A stretch of DNA of 64,000 nt from Parapedobacter sp964498395 (GTDB lineage Bacteria; Bacteroidota; Bacteroidia; Sphingobacteriales; Sphingobacteriaceae): NCBI GenBank assembly GCA_964498395.1, contig CAZCHE010000007.1:124001-188000 (forward strand), read 5' to 3'. The position numbers and the translations under genes were made by a program. Positions 46,658 through 54,836 of the stretch are shown here, piece after piece (within the stretch, counting starts at the first letter, position 1; every line of letters begins with the position of its first letter). The notes beneath the pieces were generated by a model. The model was not told where the DNA came from. It saw nothing but the letters and a program-made list of their open reading frames with translations, and did no database searches.

Positions 46658-47983
46658 TTAAACCACGCCTTGGGCTTTCATGGCTTCCGCTACTTTCAAA
46701 AAGCCACCAATATTAGCCCCTTTCAGGTAGTTCACCATACCATTTTTGTCCCGCCCGTAATGCATGCAGGTATCGTGTATCTCGCCCATGATCTTTTTTA
46801 GCCTTCCTTCCACTTTTTCCGGTGTCCACTGTTGCCCGGCCCGGTTCTGCGACATTTCTAAGCCCGAGACGGCCACCCCTCCGGCGTTTGATGCTTTCCC
46901 CGGCGCATATAGTATTTTCGCTTTCAAAACCAACTTGATGGCTTCTTCCGTACAGGGCATGTTAGCCCCCTCGGCAATACAGATGCAGCCATTTTTCAAC
47001 AAGATAGCGGCGTCTTCCTCATCGAGTTCATTTTGCGTAGCACAGGGCAGCGCAATATCGCATTTAAACTGCCAAGGTTTACTTCCCCTATGGTATTCGG
47101 ATGGATACCTATTGGTGTAATCCACTAACCTTCTATTCAATGAGCGCGCATAATCCAGCTTTTCCAATGTAAGCCCGGCCTCGTCGTATAGTGTTCCGAG
47201 GCTATTGGAAATGGTAATCACCTTTGCACCCAACGAAATGGCTTTGATGGCCGCATAGTAGGCCACATTGCCCGCCCCGGAAATGGCGATCACTTTTCCC
47301 TTCAAGGAATCTTGCTTCTCGTAGAGCATCCGCTCTACAAAATAGAGCAACCCAAAACCGGTGGCCTCCGGTCTGATGAAGCTGCCTCCCCATACGGCCC
47401 CCTTGCCGGTCAATACACCGGTAAAATTATTTTGGATGCGCTTATACTGGCCAAACATGAAGCCGATCTCACGTTCGCCAACGCCAATATCGCCGGCAGG
47501 GATATCCGTTTCACTTCCGATATGGCGATAAAGTTCGGTGACGAAACTTTGGCAAAAACGCATGATCTCATGATCGGACTTTCCTTTGGGGTCAAAATCA
47601 CTCCCCCCTTTACCACCTCCCAACGGTAAACCCGTCAGGCTATTTTTGAAAACTTGCTCAAAGGCGAGGAATTTCAATACGCTAAGGTTTACCGTAGGAG
47701 AAAAACGCAAGCCTCCTTTATAAGGTCCCAAAGCACTATTCATCTGTATGCGGTACCCTCGATTTACCTGTACCTGATTCTTATCATCTGTCCATACGAC
47801 TCTAAATATGACTATGCGTTCGGGTTCGACAAGCCGCTCAAGCAACTTGATCCCCAGCAAATCCGGGTGATGTTCTTGAACGTATGGGATTACATCTGCC
47901 AATACCTCCCGAACAGCTTGGATAAATTCCGGCTGCACAGGATGAAGTTTTGCTACATCCTTTACAAAAGATTGAATCGTCAT
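46658..47983 (-). CDS. gdhA: NADP-type glutamate dehydrogenase
   Basis: A 441-residue hexameric glutamate dehydrogenase linking 2-oxoglutarate and ammonia to glutamate. Family motifs are PYKGGLRFSPTVNLSVLKFLAFEQVFKNSLTGLPLGGGKGGSDFDPKGKSDHEIMRFCQSF, containing the catalytic Lys (about residues 90-145), then the Asp in ETDIPAGDIGVGEREIGFM, and the Rossmann segment VIAISGAGNVAYYAAIKAISLG. Length and motif order match bacterial GdhA (family I). A good promoter lies upstream. The gene is not part of the inositol system and simply borders it. Confidence 0.97.
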   Translation of the reverse strand: MTIQSFVKDVAKLHPVQPEFIQAVREVLADVIPYVQEHHPDLLGIKLLERLVEPERIVIFRVVWTDDKNQVQVNRGYRIQMNSALGPYKGGLRFSPTVNLSVLKFLAFEQVFKNSLTGLPLGGGKGGSDFDPKGKSDHEIMRFCQSFVTELYRHIGSETDIPAGDIGVGEREIGFMFGQYKRIQNNFTGVLTGKGAVWGGSFIRPEATGFGLLYFVERMLYEKQDSLKGKVIAISGAGNVAYYAAIKAISLGAKVITISNSLGTLYDEAGLTLEKLDYARSLNRRLVDYTNRYPSEYHRGSKPWQFKCDIALPCATQNELDEEDAAILLKNGCICIAEGANMPCTEEAIKLVLKAKILYAPGKASNAGGVAVSGLEMSQNRAGQQWTPEKVEGRLKKIMGEIHDTCMHYGRDKNGMVNYLKGANIGGFLKVAEAMKAQGVV

Positions 47984-48011
47984 TTAACTAATATAAGTTT
48001 GATATTTTAAA

Positions 48012-48042
48012 CAAAAATACCATTTTATTAGCAATGATTCAA
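48012..48042 (-). promoter_or_regulatory. Bacteroidota-type promoter of gdhA
   Basis: On the minus strand TTG (48042-48040) is followed after exactly 20 bases by TATTTTTG (48019-48012), matching the -33/-7 consensus TTG-N19-21-TAnnTTTG. The gdhA ATG at 47983 is 28 bases downstream. Confidence 0.65.
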
Positions 48043-48122
48043 TAAATGCCACACTATCGTGACACGTTTGCATTAAACAGATGGTTTTGTTTTTGAATCG
48101 ACGCGCAACGTGTGCCGTACGA

Positions 48123-48488
48123 CTAATATTGCCCCGTACTCAACAGCACCAATGTACATGCTTGCAACGTTTCGATGCCGTGTTGCCGGGCCAATTCCTC
48201 CAATTCGGGGTTTTCCGTGCCTGGATTGAAGATGATGCGGGTAGGGTTCGTTTGGATGATGTAATCGTAATACTGTGGTTGGAGTTTTGGACCGATATAG
48301 AGGGTAATGGTATCGATATCGGCCAAGGTTTTCCCTGCGGGCTGTATCCCGACGCCAGCCACTTCCCCTTGTTTGATACCAATATTGACGATTTCATGCC
48401 CAGCTTGCACGAGCCGATGGGCGGCAAGGTTAGCATATCGGGCGGTATTGGGTGTGGCGCCTAGAATCAACGTCTTTTTATGGGTCAT
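48123..48488 (-). CDS. CoA-binding domain protein (YccU-like)
   Basis: A 121-residue single-domain protein with the Rossmann-like CoA-binding fold: KTLILGATPNTARYANLAAHRLVQAGHEIVNIGIKQGEVAGV, a strand DTITLYIGPKL, and PTRIIFNPGTENPELEELARQHGIETLQACTLVLL with the conserved Asn-Pro-Gly. Proteins of this kind bind CoA or act as regulators, and their role is poorly known. It lies 11 bases after the serine hydrolase stop and is probably co-transcribed with it. Confidence 0.9.
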   Translation of the reverse strand: MTHKKTLILGATPNTARYANLAAHRLVQAGHEIVNIGIKQGEVAGVGIQPAGKTLADIDTITLYIGPKLQPQYYDYIIQTNPTRIIFNPGTENPELEELARQHGIETLQACTLVLLSTGQY

Positions 48489-48499
48489 TTGTCTTTATT

Positions 48500-49699
48500 T
48501 TATTTTGCCATGAATTCCCCCGTGGCCGAATACGCCGCTTGTCGGATGACGGGCATATCAAGCGCTTGGTAAAGTTCATCTAGATGGAGTAGGCTGGCAT
48601 TGACCATGTTGGTGAGCAATACAATGGTGATATCTTCCTTCAAGTCACGGATATAAAGGCTTCGAAAGCCGTGCCACCAACCGGTATGGTACACCACCTT
48701 GTGGTTGCCGGGATCAAATGTACGCCAACCATAGCCATAGTTAAAGATTTCCTTGGTGGGTGTGCTATATCCTGCATAGGCAGAATCGAGGGTCTCTTCT
48801 TTAAGCAATCGCCCATCCCGCAATGCCCTGTCGAACAGGTATAAATCCTGCACCGTACTATAAATACCTTTATCGCCCACCGGCCCGTCTTGGAAATTCT
48901 GCACAACCGAACGCCGCCAAACCCGGTCGTGCCCAACGACGCCGGTCGGGATCTTCTCATATACAGCTGTGGAATATACCGCCGTATTACGCATCCCCGC
49001 CGGGCCGAATATCTTTTCCTGCATGTACACAGCAAAATCTTGGCCAGTGACCTTTTCAATAATGGCCGCCAAAACCATATAGTTCGTATTATTATAGAAA
49101 AACCGTACGTCAGGATTGGCGTATTTGTCGGGCTTATGTTGGGCAAGCAACTCCATCACATCCTTATTGGACATCCCTTTGCGCTTATCTGACCACAGCT
49201 TGTCTGTAAAATACAAATAGTTGGTCAGGCCGGATCGATGGGTCAGCAACTGCCTGATGGTCACTCCCGGATACGGAAAATCTGGAAAAAACTCATCCAC
49301 GGTCTGCTCTAACTTGATTTTTCCTTCCTCCCACAATTTGAGCACCCCGGTTGCCGTGATCGGCTTGGATACCGATGCCAGTTCGAATTGCGAGGTAATC
49401 TTCAGGCTATCTTTCATCAGGTAATCCGCCCATCCAAATGTATTTTGGTAAAGGATTTTGCCCTTCTTGGCGATGAGTACATTACCGTTGAAGCCTGACC
49501 GGCTATGCAATCGCTGCATGAATGCATCGAGGCGTTGGTCTGCCTTTCCCGCATCGTATTCCAGCATCAGGCTGTCTTTCTCCCGCTGTTTAAGCGCGGC
49601 TTTCTGCTTTTTCGTTTCGGATGAGGTGCATGAAGCACCAATGATGGCAATGAAAAATAGTAGGGTAAATGGTCTCAACAAACGCAGCACAATAGTCAA
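48500..49699 (-). CDS. Serine hydrolase of the beta-lactamase/PBP fold
   Basis: A 399-residue lipoprotein (lipobox IIGASC, Cys24) of the class C beta-lactamase/D-peptidase family. The catalytic Ser-x-x-Lys is in LASVSKPITATGVL (about residue 110), the Tyr-x-Asn element is in RFFYNNTNYMVLAAIIEKVTG, and the third box is in KVVYHTGWWHGFRS (His-Thr-Gly). Such envelope enzymes are often esterases or peptidases instead of antibiotic-resistance enzymes, so no resistance is claimed. First of a two-gene unit with the CoA-binding protein. Divergent from the PF04020 gene across 205 bases. Confidence 0.92.
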   Translation of the reverse strand: MTIVLRLLRPFTLLFFIAIIGASCTSSETKKQKAALKQREKDSLMLEYDAGKADQRLDAFMQRLHSRSGFNGNVLIAKKGKILYQNTFGWADYLMKDSLKITSQFELASVSKPITATGVLKLWEEGKIKLEQTVDEFFPDFPYPGVTIRQLLTHRSGLTNYLYFTDKLWSDKRKGMSNKDVMELLAQHKPDKYANPDVRFFYNNTNYMVLAAIIEKVTGQDFAVYMQEKIFGPAGMRNTAVYSTAVYEKIPTGVVGHDRVWRRSVVQNFQDGPVGDKGIYSTVQDLYLFDRALRDGRLLKEETLDSAYAGYSTPTKEIFNYGYGWRTFDPGNHKVVYHTGWWHGFRSLYIRDLKEDITIVLLTNMVNASLLHLDELYQALDMPVIRQAAYSATGEFMAK

Positions 49700-49904
49700 T
49701 TAAAATAAATCCGGCACCAAGTTATGGCAATCTCTGGCGAACACAAAATTTCTTTGCCCTATTTAACGTACAACCACTCAAATTATTACAAGAAAAACCA
49801 AGATAGCCCGTATCGAATGGAAACGGGATCGGTTTTTTTTCGCTATACCCAAACAATTTTGCAAGTTAAATGATTATATTGCAAGTAATCTAATCTAACG
49901 TATT

Positions 49905-50264
49905 ATGCGATTTATCATTGATTTACTTCTAACCGGACTTGCCATCTTCTTGGGAGCTTGGATACTCCCTGACTCGGCAGTCCACGTGGCAGGTTTCTGG
50001 TGGGCGGTATTAGCGGGACTTATCATTGCATTTGTCAATGCCACTATTGGCACGGTGCTTCGGTTCTTCACGTTGCCCCTCAACATCCTGACATTGGGAT
50101 TGATTTCGTTTATCATCACGGTACTGATGGTGCAGCTGACCAGCTACTTTATGGGCAGTAAATTTGACGTTGCCAACTTTTGGTGGGCAGCGGTATTTGC
50201 AATTATCGTGGCGTTGATCCAGATGCTATTGGGAGGTATCTTCGGATCCAAACGGAGGGATTGA
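49905..50264 (+). CDS. PF04020-family small membrane protein (phage-holin-like annotation)
   Basis: A 119-residue protein with four hydrophobic helices. The pattern FIIDLLLTGLAIFLGAWILPDSAVHVAGFWWAVLAGLIIAFVNATIG, then LPLNILTLGLISFIITVLMVQLTSYFMGSKFDV, is characteristic of PF04020 (YvlD), which databases name phage holin family 4 although it is chromosomal in many bacteria. There are no phage genes nearby, so no lysis role is inferred. Single gene, ended by a strong terminator. Confidence 0.92.
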   Translation: MRFIIDLLLTGLAIFLGAWILPDSAVHVAGFWWAVLAGLIIAFVNATIGTVLRFFTLPLNILTLGLISFIITVLMVQLTSYFMGSKFDVANFWWAAVFAIIVALIQMLLGGIFGSKRRD

Positions 50265-50272
50265 GAGGAAGG

Positions 50273-50301
50273 GAAAGAGGGGTGTTAAACACCCCTCTTT
50301 C
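50273..50301. terminator. Bidirectional terminator between PF04020 gene and SDR gene
   Basis: A 12-bp perfect stem GAAAGAGGGGTG / CACCCCTCTTTC with a TTAAA loop, placed between two convergent genes (stops at 50264 and 50305). Tails on both sides are short of T, but the stem is strong and its position is exactly where a shared terminator is expected. Confidence 0.8.
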
Positions 50302-50304
50302 ATA

Positions 50305-51054
50305 TTAAGGCGCAAGATATCCGCCATCAGCGGCGTAATAGGCGCCATTTATAAAGGATGCCTTGTCCGTACTTAGCCATAGCACGAGTTCTGCCACTTC
50401 ATGTGCCTCACCCAGTCTACCGATGGGGTGTTTGGTAATCAACCAGTCAATGGTATCCTTGTCCATGTCCTTCAACAAAGGGGTGTTGATGAATGCCGGC
50501 CCTACCGCATTGGCACGAATACCGCTGGCGGCATATTCCAATGCAATATTTTTCGTCAAACCTACCACACCATGCTTAGCCGCTACATAGGCCGGGGCAT
50601 TGGCAAAGCCTACCTGCCCTAAGATGGAAGCGATGTTGACGATAGCTCCACCCCCGTTTTTCAGCATAGCCGGTATCTGGTAGCGGCACCCATAGAATAC
50701 ACCTGAAAGATTGATGGCAATGACCTTGTCCCAACCGTCGATTGGATATTCACCGGTAGGCGCGGACGGGCCGCCTATTCCCGCATTGTTGCAGGCGAGG
50801 TGTAAAGCGCCATACTTGGCGACCGTTTCGGCGACCAACCGTTCGTTATCTTCCGCTTTGGATGCATCGGCCGCAATAAAGGTGGCTTCTCCACCCGCCT
50901 CCCGGATTTCCCTAACGGTTTCTTCCCCTCCCGCTACATCGATATCCGAAACCACAACCTTGGCGCCTTCCTCGGCATAAATCAACGCGACGGCGCGGCC
51001 AATCCCCGATCCCGCACCGGTGACGATGGCTATTTTGTCTGCTAGTGTTCCCAT
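50305..51054 (-). CDS. Short-chain dehydrogenase/reductase
   Basis: A 249-residue SDR oxidoreductase. The start at 51054 (MGTLADKIAIVTGAGSGIG) places the Rossmann motif TGAGSGIG at the usual position; upstream in-frame codons give a non-conserved extension. Other marks: NNAGIGG, the catalytic Ser in IVNIASILGQVG and YVAAKHG (Tyr-x-x-x-Lys), then IRANAVGPAFINTPL. NAD preference is suggested by Asp at the end of the second strand (VVVSDID). It is of the classic FabG-like type; the substrate cannot be told. A beheaded kinase remnant lies just upstream. Confidence 0.93.
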   Translation of the reverse strand: MGTLADKIAIVTGAGSGIGRAVALIYAEEGAKVVVSDIDVAGGEETVREIREAGGEATFIAADASKAEDNERLVAETVAKYGALHLACNNAGIGGPSAPTGEYPIDGWDKVIAINLSGVFYGCRYQIPAMLKNGGGAIVNIASILGQVGFANAPAYVAAKHGVVGLTKNIALEYAASGIRANAVGPAFINTPLLKDMDKDTIDWLITKHPIGRLGEAHEVAELVLWLSTDKASFINGAYYAADGGYLAP

Positions 51055-51166
51055 AATAGTATTGATTTTGTGTATACAACAAAAATCAGCACTATTGGGT
51101 TTTAAAAGTATGTGCTTGCTCAACTAAAAAATTGAAATCGGGCACATTCCACTCCACAGCACAGTA

Positions 51167-51412
51167 TTACACTGTAGGGATATGGATAGCCAAGAGCGTA
51201 CCGCGACCAGGAGCGGAATCCACATCCATCGTGCCATTGAGAAAAGCCACCCGTGAGGCAATATTCTTCAACCCAATACCCTCGAACTGGTGCAGTTTAG
51301 TCGCATCAAACCCTTTGCCATTATCTTCTATCGTGGCCGTGATGCCGTCATCATCCTTGACCAGTTGGATGCTCAATTTAGACGCCTGAGCATGTTTGAC
51401 TACATTATTACC
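51167..51412 (-). pseudogene. Beheaded histidine-kinase remnant (HATPase C-terminus)
   Basis: The frame reads NNVVKHAQASKLSIQLV, then ATIEDNGKGFD, a GIGLKNIASRVAFLNGTM segment and APGRGTLLAIHIP before a stop. This is the N-box to G2-box of a NarX/LytS-type sensor kinase ATPase domain, with everything before the N-box gone. It opens directly after an in-frame TGA at 51413-51415 and its first bases overlap the stop of the VOC gene. No start codon with a ribosome site is likely; the TTG at 51376 would give 69 residues without the N-box. I read it as the leftover of a deletion that fused a VOC gene to the tail of a kinase gene. Confidence 0.75.
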
Positions 51413-51791
51413 TCAGCGGCAGTTCGCCCGATTGGTAAAATGCCAACGGATGACCATCAGGATCGACAAATTCTGAACTCCACCCTCCGGGAGCTTCGGT
51501 TACGGGCGTAACAATCTCTACACCCTGTCCGGATAGCTTCTCCAATACGGATTCCATCCCGCCTTCGTTAAGCTCGAAGACCACGATGGGTGAGCGCCCA
51601 ATCTCGTCTTTCCCTTCAAAAAACATCAACTCCACTGCATCCCCCAGTTTGCCTAACAACCAATCGGGTTCATCCCCACCGGGTTGGCGCTCGATGTCAA
51701 TTCCCAGGATGTCTCGGTAAAAATGCTCCGTTCGGTTAAGGTCGCTTACATTAAAAAGCACTCCGATTCCTTGTTTTAGTTTTACTCCCAT
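51408..51791 (-). CDS. VOC (glyoxalase/bleomycin-resistance-like) family protein
   Basis: A 127-residue single-domain protein of the vicinal oxygen chelate superfamily. It opens KQGIGVLFNVSDLNRTEHFYRDILGI, with the first beta-alpha-beta module, and ends EFVDPDGHPLAFYQSGELPLR, with the typical DPDGH motif. VELMFFEGKDEI fits the middle strand. It is complete, and its stop (51408-51410) lies inside the kinase remnant's reading frame. The substrate is unknown. The sigma-like gene upstream starts on the same strand with 37 bases between. Confidence 0.88.
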   Translation of the reverse strand: MGVKLKQGIGVLFNVSDLNRTEHFYRDILGIDIERQPGGDEPDWLLGKLGDAVELMFFEGKDEIGRSPIVVFELNEGGMESVLEKLSGQGVEIVTPVTEAPGGWSSEFVDPDGHPLAFYQSGELPLR

Positions 51792-51828
51792 TGTCGTTTT
51801 TATTAAAATTTAAACCTTTCTATAGGGG

Positions 51829-52512
51829 CTACTCCCCTTTATTTTGGGTATTGTTGCCGAGGCCGTGCCTTTTGTGAGCAGAAAAAGAACGAATTTTAAA
51901 TAAATGGCCATCCGGATCATGGCTGCCGATAACCTGGCTGGATGTACCTGCTGCTGAATCGGTGTCATACTTGGATGCCTGAATGAGCGACTGGCGTATC
52001 AATCCACTGGATAACGCATGAACAGGGTCATCCCGATGATCGGCACGCGTCCCCAATCGCTCGACATAGCTGTTCCATTCCCGACGCAATACTACCAACC
52101 GTTGGCGAAGGGCAGTGTCGGCAATACCCAACAGGTAACGGATCTCCTTTCGGTTCAGTCCGCAATTAACCAAACGAGCAACGATACGGAGCGATGGCCG
52201 AAGCGGGGTGAAAAAACTTTCAGGGAGTCGCATCTCGGGGGCAATAGGGTCGTGGTGGTCTTCATAAAGCATTGCTTCGCGTTTTCGCCGCCGGGCTTCC
52301 GTACGGGCAATGAACGCCGCATGATTACGGAGGAAACCATGCCCCCAGGCCGGGAAACGGGCATCCGCGAAATCCTTGCCAATCCTGATGGCTTCAAGCA
52401 ACATATCCTGCACCAAGTCGTCCACCTCGTCCGGCCTGCGGGAATACCGCTTCGCGATTCGATACATCTCTTCGATGGGCGGCTGAATCCGATTCCCTGC
52501 TTGAAGTTCCAT
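51829..52512 (-). CDS. Sigma-70/ECF-like protein with unusual C-terminal tail
   Basis: A 227-residue protein. Residues about 10-75 look like ECF sigma region 2 (EEMYRIAKRYSRRPDEVDDLVQDMLLEAI), and residues about 108-145 resemble region 4 (NCGLNRKEIRYLLGIADTALRQRLVVLRREW), an HTH in which the usual spacing is slightly changed. The last 80 residues are not part of a normal ECF factor. They contain SQVIGSHDPDGHLFKIRSF, reminiscent of a tail I associate with some Bacteroidota sigma-like proteins. No anti-sigma gene is next to it. The following VOC gene also has a DPDGH motif, so a partnership is possible but unproven. Start ATG at 52512 is natural (MELQAGNR). Confidence 0.7.
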   Translation of the reverse strand: MELQAGNRIQPPIEEMYRIAKRYSRRPDEVDDLVQDMLLEAIRIGKDFADARFPAWGHGFLRNHAAFIARTEARRRKREAMLYEDHHDPIAPEMRLPESFFTPLRPSLRIVARLVNCGLNRKEIRYLLGIADTALRQRLVVLRREWNSYVERLGTRADHRDDPVHALSSGLIRQSLIQASKYDTDSAAGTSSQVIGSHDPDGHLFKIRSFSAHKRHGLGNNTQNKGE

Positions 52513-52647
52513 TCGTTTATCTGCCTTGAGTTGATGAGGCTGTCGATAAAATTAAGATTTATTGATAGGTATTCCAAGAGGTGCGTGACAAACAGTCCAG
52601 TGAGGCGAATAAACCCAAAATCGGAGATGGACACTAGAAAACCAATG

Positions 52648-53535
52648 CTATGAGGGAAGAAAATGGGTTGCTGCATTCACACCGGCAACCCATTTTTTCA
52701 TTTCCGCGATTCGCTGGTTGGATAACTCTCCGGCGATTTTCAGCAATGACGAGGCGCGGTAATACAATGTCCACGCCTGCTCTTCCGTCACGGTAAAACC
52801 GACCGCATATCGATAGTCATTATAGCTACTCTTCACCAATTTGAAGAGCGCTCTTTCTTCAGGGCTATTACGGGGGAAAATCGAGGCAATCTCTGGGGCA
52901 ATCCCGCTGCATAATTTAAGCATCCACGCTAGGTTATGCGTACCCGGCCGCATGTGGAGCATCACTTTCAGCATGGCCTTACAGGCTTGCTCTATCGTCT
53001 GGTGTACCATAAATACCGCCATGCCAAAATTGCGTTCCATCAAGCAATAGATCGTGCAATCCATGAACTGGCAACTGTTGTTAAACCACCGGTACCAGCC
53101 TTCTCGTGTTTTTTGCAGCAATGTCTCATAGCACACAAATCCCAACTGGGCAGGCAATTTATCTTTCTTGCTGTACAGCAAGGCCCCGTGGCGAAAGACC
53201 CCACAGACAAAGGCATCACCCGCCGTTAACCGTTGAAGAGCCTCTTCATATCCCATCACCACTGTCGTAAATTTATGTTCCTCGGTGTTTTGCGCATTGG
53301 AAAAATGTTGGATGTCGCAAAGAGGGCCTTGCCCGTCGTTATAAACCAATAAAATATCTGCCTGAAACCATTTTCGGGTTCTTCGCTGCGCAAAGCAATG
53401 CTGGTATTTCGACTCGTGCATTTGCAGGGCAAAGCAGAAAATATAACAAGTATCGATTTGCGTTACGAGTTTTTTTGCCAACAGGCGTAAAGCAGCCTGC
53501 TGGGCGATGCTGAGTTCACTAGGGATTATATCCAT
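52648..53535 (-). CDS. HEPN-domain protein with degenerate nucleotidyltransferase-like N-half (A)
   Basis: A protein of about 295 residues (start at 53535, MDIIPSELS). The N-half (about 15-120) has the strand order of MNT-type nucleotidyltransferases: CYIFCFALQM where GS-x-x-x-D would be, ADILLVYND, then HKFTTVVMGYEEALQRLTAGDAFVCGVFRHGALLY. The catalytic Gly-Ser and Asp pair are not preserved. The C-half is an HEPN helical bundle with MAVFMVHQTIEQACKAMLKVML, GTHNLAWMLKL and SSYNDYRYAVGFTVTEE (Y-x-x-x-R-Y). The RNase motif R-x4-6-H is not seen. Followed by a hairpin that overlaps its last codons. Paralogue B lies upstream. Confidence 0.8.
   Translation of the reverse strand: MDIIPSELSIAQQAALRLLAKKLVTQIDTCYIFCFALQMHESKYQHCFAQRRTRKWFQADILLVYNDGQGPLCDIQHFSNAQNTEEHKFTTVVMGYEEALQRLTAGDAFVCGVFRHGALLYSKKDKLPAQLGFVCYETLLQKTREGWYRWFNNSCQFMDCTIYCLMERNFGMAVFMVHQTIEQACKAMLKVMLHMRPGTHNLAWMLKLCSGIAPEIASIFPRNSPEERALFKLVKSSYNDYRYAVGFTVTEEQAWTLYYRASSLLKIAGELSNQRIAEMKKWVAGVNAATHFLPS
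52660..52696 (-). terminator. Terminator hairpin overlapping the end of HEPN gene A
   Basis: AAAATGGGTTGC pairs with GCAACCCATTTT (12 bp, 13-base loop). The minus-strand 3' arm is followed by CTTCCC after TTTT, and the hairpin lies within the last dozen codons of the HEPN gene. On the plus strand it is followed by a T-run as well, so it can stop transcription from either side. Confidence 0.7.
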
Positions 53536-53650
53536 GGCAATTATATATTTTGAAGTTGAAAAAAGTAATAACATGAGGTCATATCAACGAACGGCACTGG
53601 CAGTAGATGCCGCCTCATCCCGCCAAACAAGCACAATGGCGGAGTACCGC

Positions 53651-54535
53651 TTATGCCCGATAGGCTACTGTGCCGTCTTTAAGTTGTTGTATTCGCTGGA
53701 GACACAGTTGGTTAGCCTCTTTAATGACGGTAGATACGCAATCCATAAGTTGTGAGACATCCTCAGAGGTAATATCAAAAGTATCGTTATAGCGGGCATC
53801 GCGGTACCCCTTAAGCAATAGCCCCGTTAGGCGTATATCAGATGCTGTTTTGTGGGGCAAGGCGATAGTTTGGTCGGGTAAGGTCGCATCGGCCAATCGT
53901 GACAGCCGCGCCAACCCCATATCGCCATTGACATGATAGCCGGTTATCACGCGGAGTACACCGATATAGCAATGCCGCACGGACTGGTGGAGCATGTATA
54001 CAGCCAGTCGGAGTTCTTCTACAGTTCGATAGAATGCCGCCCCCTGCAAGAACCCCACGGCCAATCCATGCCATTTATCCCAAAACTTTTCACGGTTAGC
54101 GATTCGGCTCGCGATAGGTTTGCCTTGCCCCGGGGTCGCGAAAGCCTGCTCACCGCCGTCATAAATAAGCACACCGCGCTGATAAATAGACGAGAAAAAT
54201 GAGCTGCCATTTTCCAAAGCAGCGTTTACCTCGTCCATGGAGTGGATGATCGTGACCAGTTCAGTAGTAGCTTTAGTGGCTTCCTCTGTACGCTGCTGGA
54301 TAATTACATTCGGCAACGGCTGATTGGCCTGGGGAATCAGCAATAGGCTGTAAGCACTTTTGACGATATCGGTATACTGCCCCGACTCCTCGAAGCAATT
54401 GCGCTTAGACACGCGGTGAACGGTGCCGCCAAAGCAAATTATTTTTTCCAATGCCACCATATTGGTGATTACTTCCACCAACTGTTGGATATCCTCACCA
54501 AGATAATCCGATGTTTGATTGATTAATGTTTCCAT
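53651..54535 (-). CDS. HEPN-domain protein with degenerate nucleotidyltransferase-like N-half (B)
   Basis: A 294-residue paralogue of the protein at 52648-53535, low in identity but with the same layout. N-half: EKIICFGGTVHRV, where the nucleotidyltransferase Gly-Ser is replaced by Gly-Gly, then YSLLLIPQA and ELVTIIHSMDEVNAALENGSSFFSSIYQRGVLIYDG. C-half: LRLAVYMLHQSVRHCYIGVLRVITGYHVNGDMGLARLSRL and LKGYRDARYNDTFDITSEDV. It is first in a two-gene unit (115 bases to gene A). It is divergent from the S24 regulator gene across about 300 bases, suggesting control by it. A toxin, defence or RNA-binding role is conceivable for HEPN proteins, but none can be assigned. Confidence 0.8.
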   Translation of the reverse strand: METLINQTSDYLGEDIQQLVEVITNMVALEKIICFGGTVHRVSKRNCFEESGQYTDIVKSAYSLLLIPQANQPLPNVIIQQRTEEATKATTELVTIIHSMDEVNAALENGSSFFSSIYQRGVLIYDGGEQAFATPGQGKPIASRIANREKFWDKWHGLAVGFLQGAAFYRTVEELRLAVYMLHQSVRHCYIGVLRVITGYHVNGDMGLARLSRLADATLPDQTIALPHKTASDIRLTGLLLKGYRDARYNDTFDITSEDVSQLMDCVSTVIKEANQLCLQRIQQLKDGTVAYRA

Positions 54536-54836
54536 GAGTTTATAGTTTAGTACGATTGTCCTTTTTTTTAGCCACCCGGCAATCCCTTGTTCCTTGTCGC
54601 CACATATTTATGGCTCACCGTTCTTTCGGGAGCAGGCTGATTCCACACGGCAAACGAGCCTTATCCATCGTCTGCATATCCGTTGACAGGGGTGGCTTCG
54701 GTCATTTGCCAGCGTTGTATAGCTTTTTGGTTTTTTTACTTTGTCGCCACTAATTCGCAAGGAATTCGTATCTTGCCTCTAGTCACAACGAAGATACTAT
54801 CTTTTGATAGTAAAAACAACATCAAAAATCGCCGAA
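54536..54836. other. Divergent control region between HEPN pair and S24 regulator
   Basis: Three hundred bases without a convincing gene. A perfect 7-bp palindrome sits at 54795-54812 next to the S24 regulator start. The word TATCTTTT inside it is one base off TAnnTTTG. The middle of the gap (about 54560-54720) has no clear signal, and short frames there are not supported. Confidence 0.55.
54795..54812. promoter_or_regulatory. Palindromic operator candidate of the S24 regulator
   Basis: TACTATC-TTTT-GATAGTA is a perfect inverted repeat with a four-base centre, 24 bases before the regulator's ATG at 54837. It overlaps a TATCTTTT promoter-like box, so binding would block transcription of the regulator gene and possibly act on the divergent HEPN genes. 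Confidence 0.65.

Noticed and set aside
47654..48010. 118-codon plus-strand frame over the 5' half of gdhA
   Set aside because: Overlaps highly conserved GDH codons and the gdhA promoter; no family signature.
48500..49699. Antibiotic-resistance beta-lactamase
   Set aside because: The fold is shared by many esterases and peptidases; the lipoprotein nature and sequence motifs do not indicate a true resistance enzyme.
49905..50264. Phage origin suggested by the holin family name
   Set aside because: PF04020 proteins are common chromosomal membrane proteins, and no phage gene, integrase or attachment site is nearby.
52018..52653. 211-codon plus-strand frame opposite the sigma-like gene
   Set aside because: No ribosome site or homology pattern. 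The minus-strand protein has clear sigma-like helices, so this is a shadow.
54556..54753. 65-codon plus-strand frame between HEPN and S24 genes
   Set aside because: Mixed, arginine-rich composition without a clear motif; it lies in the control region and ends before the palindrome, so it is not supported as a gene.
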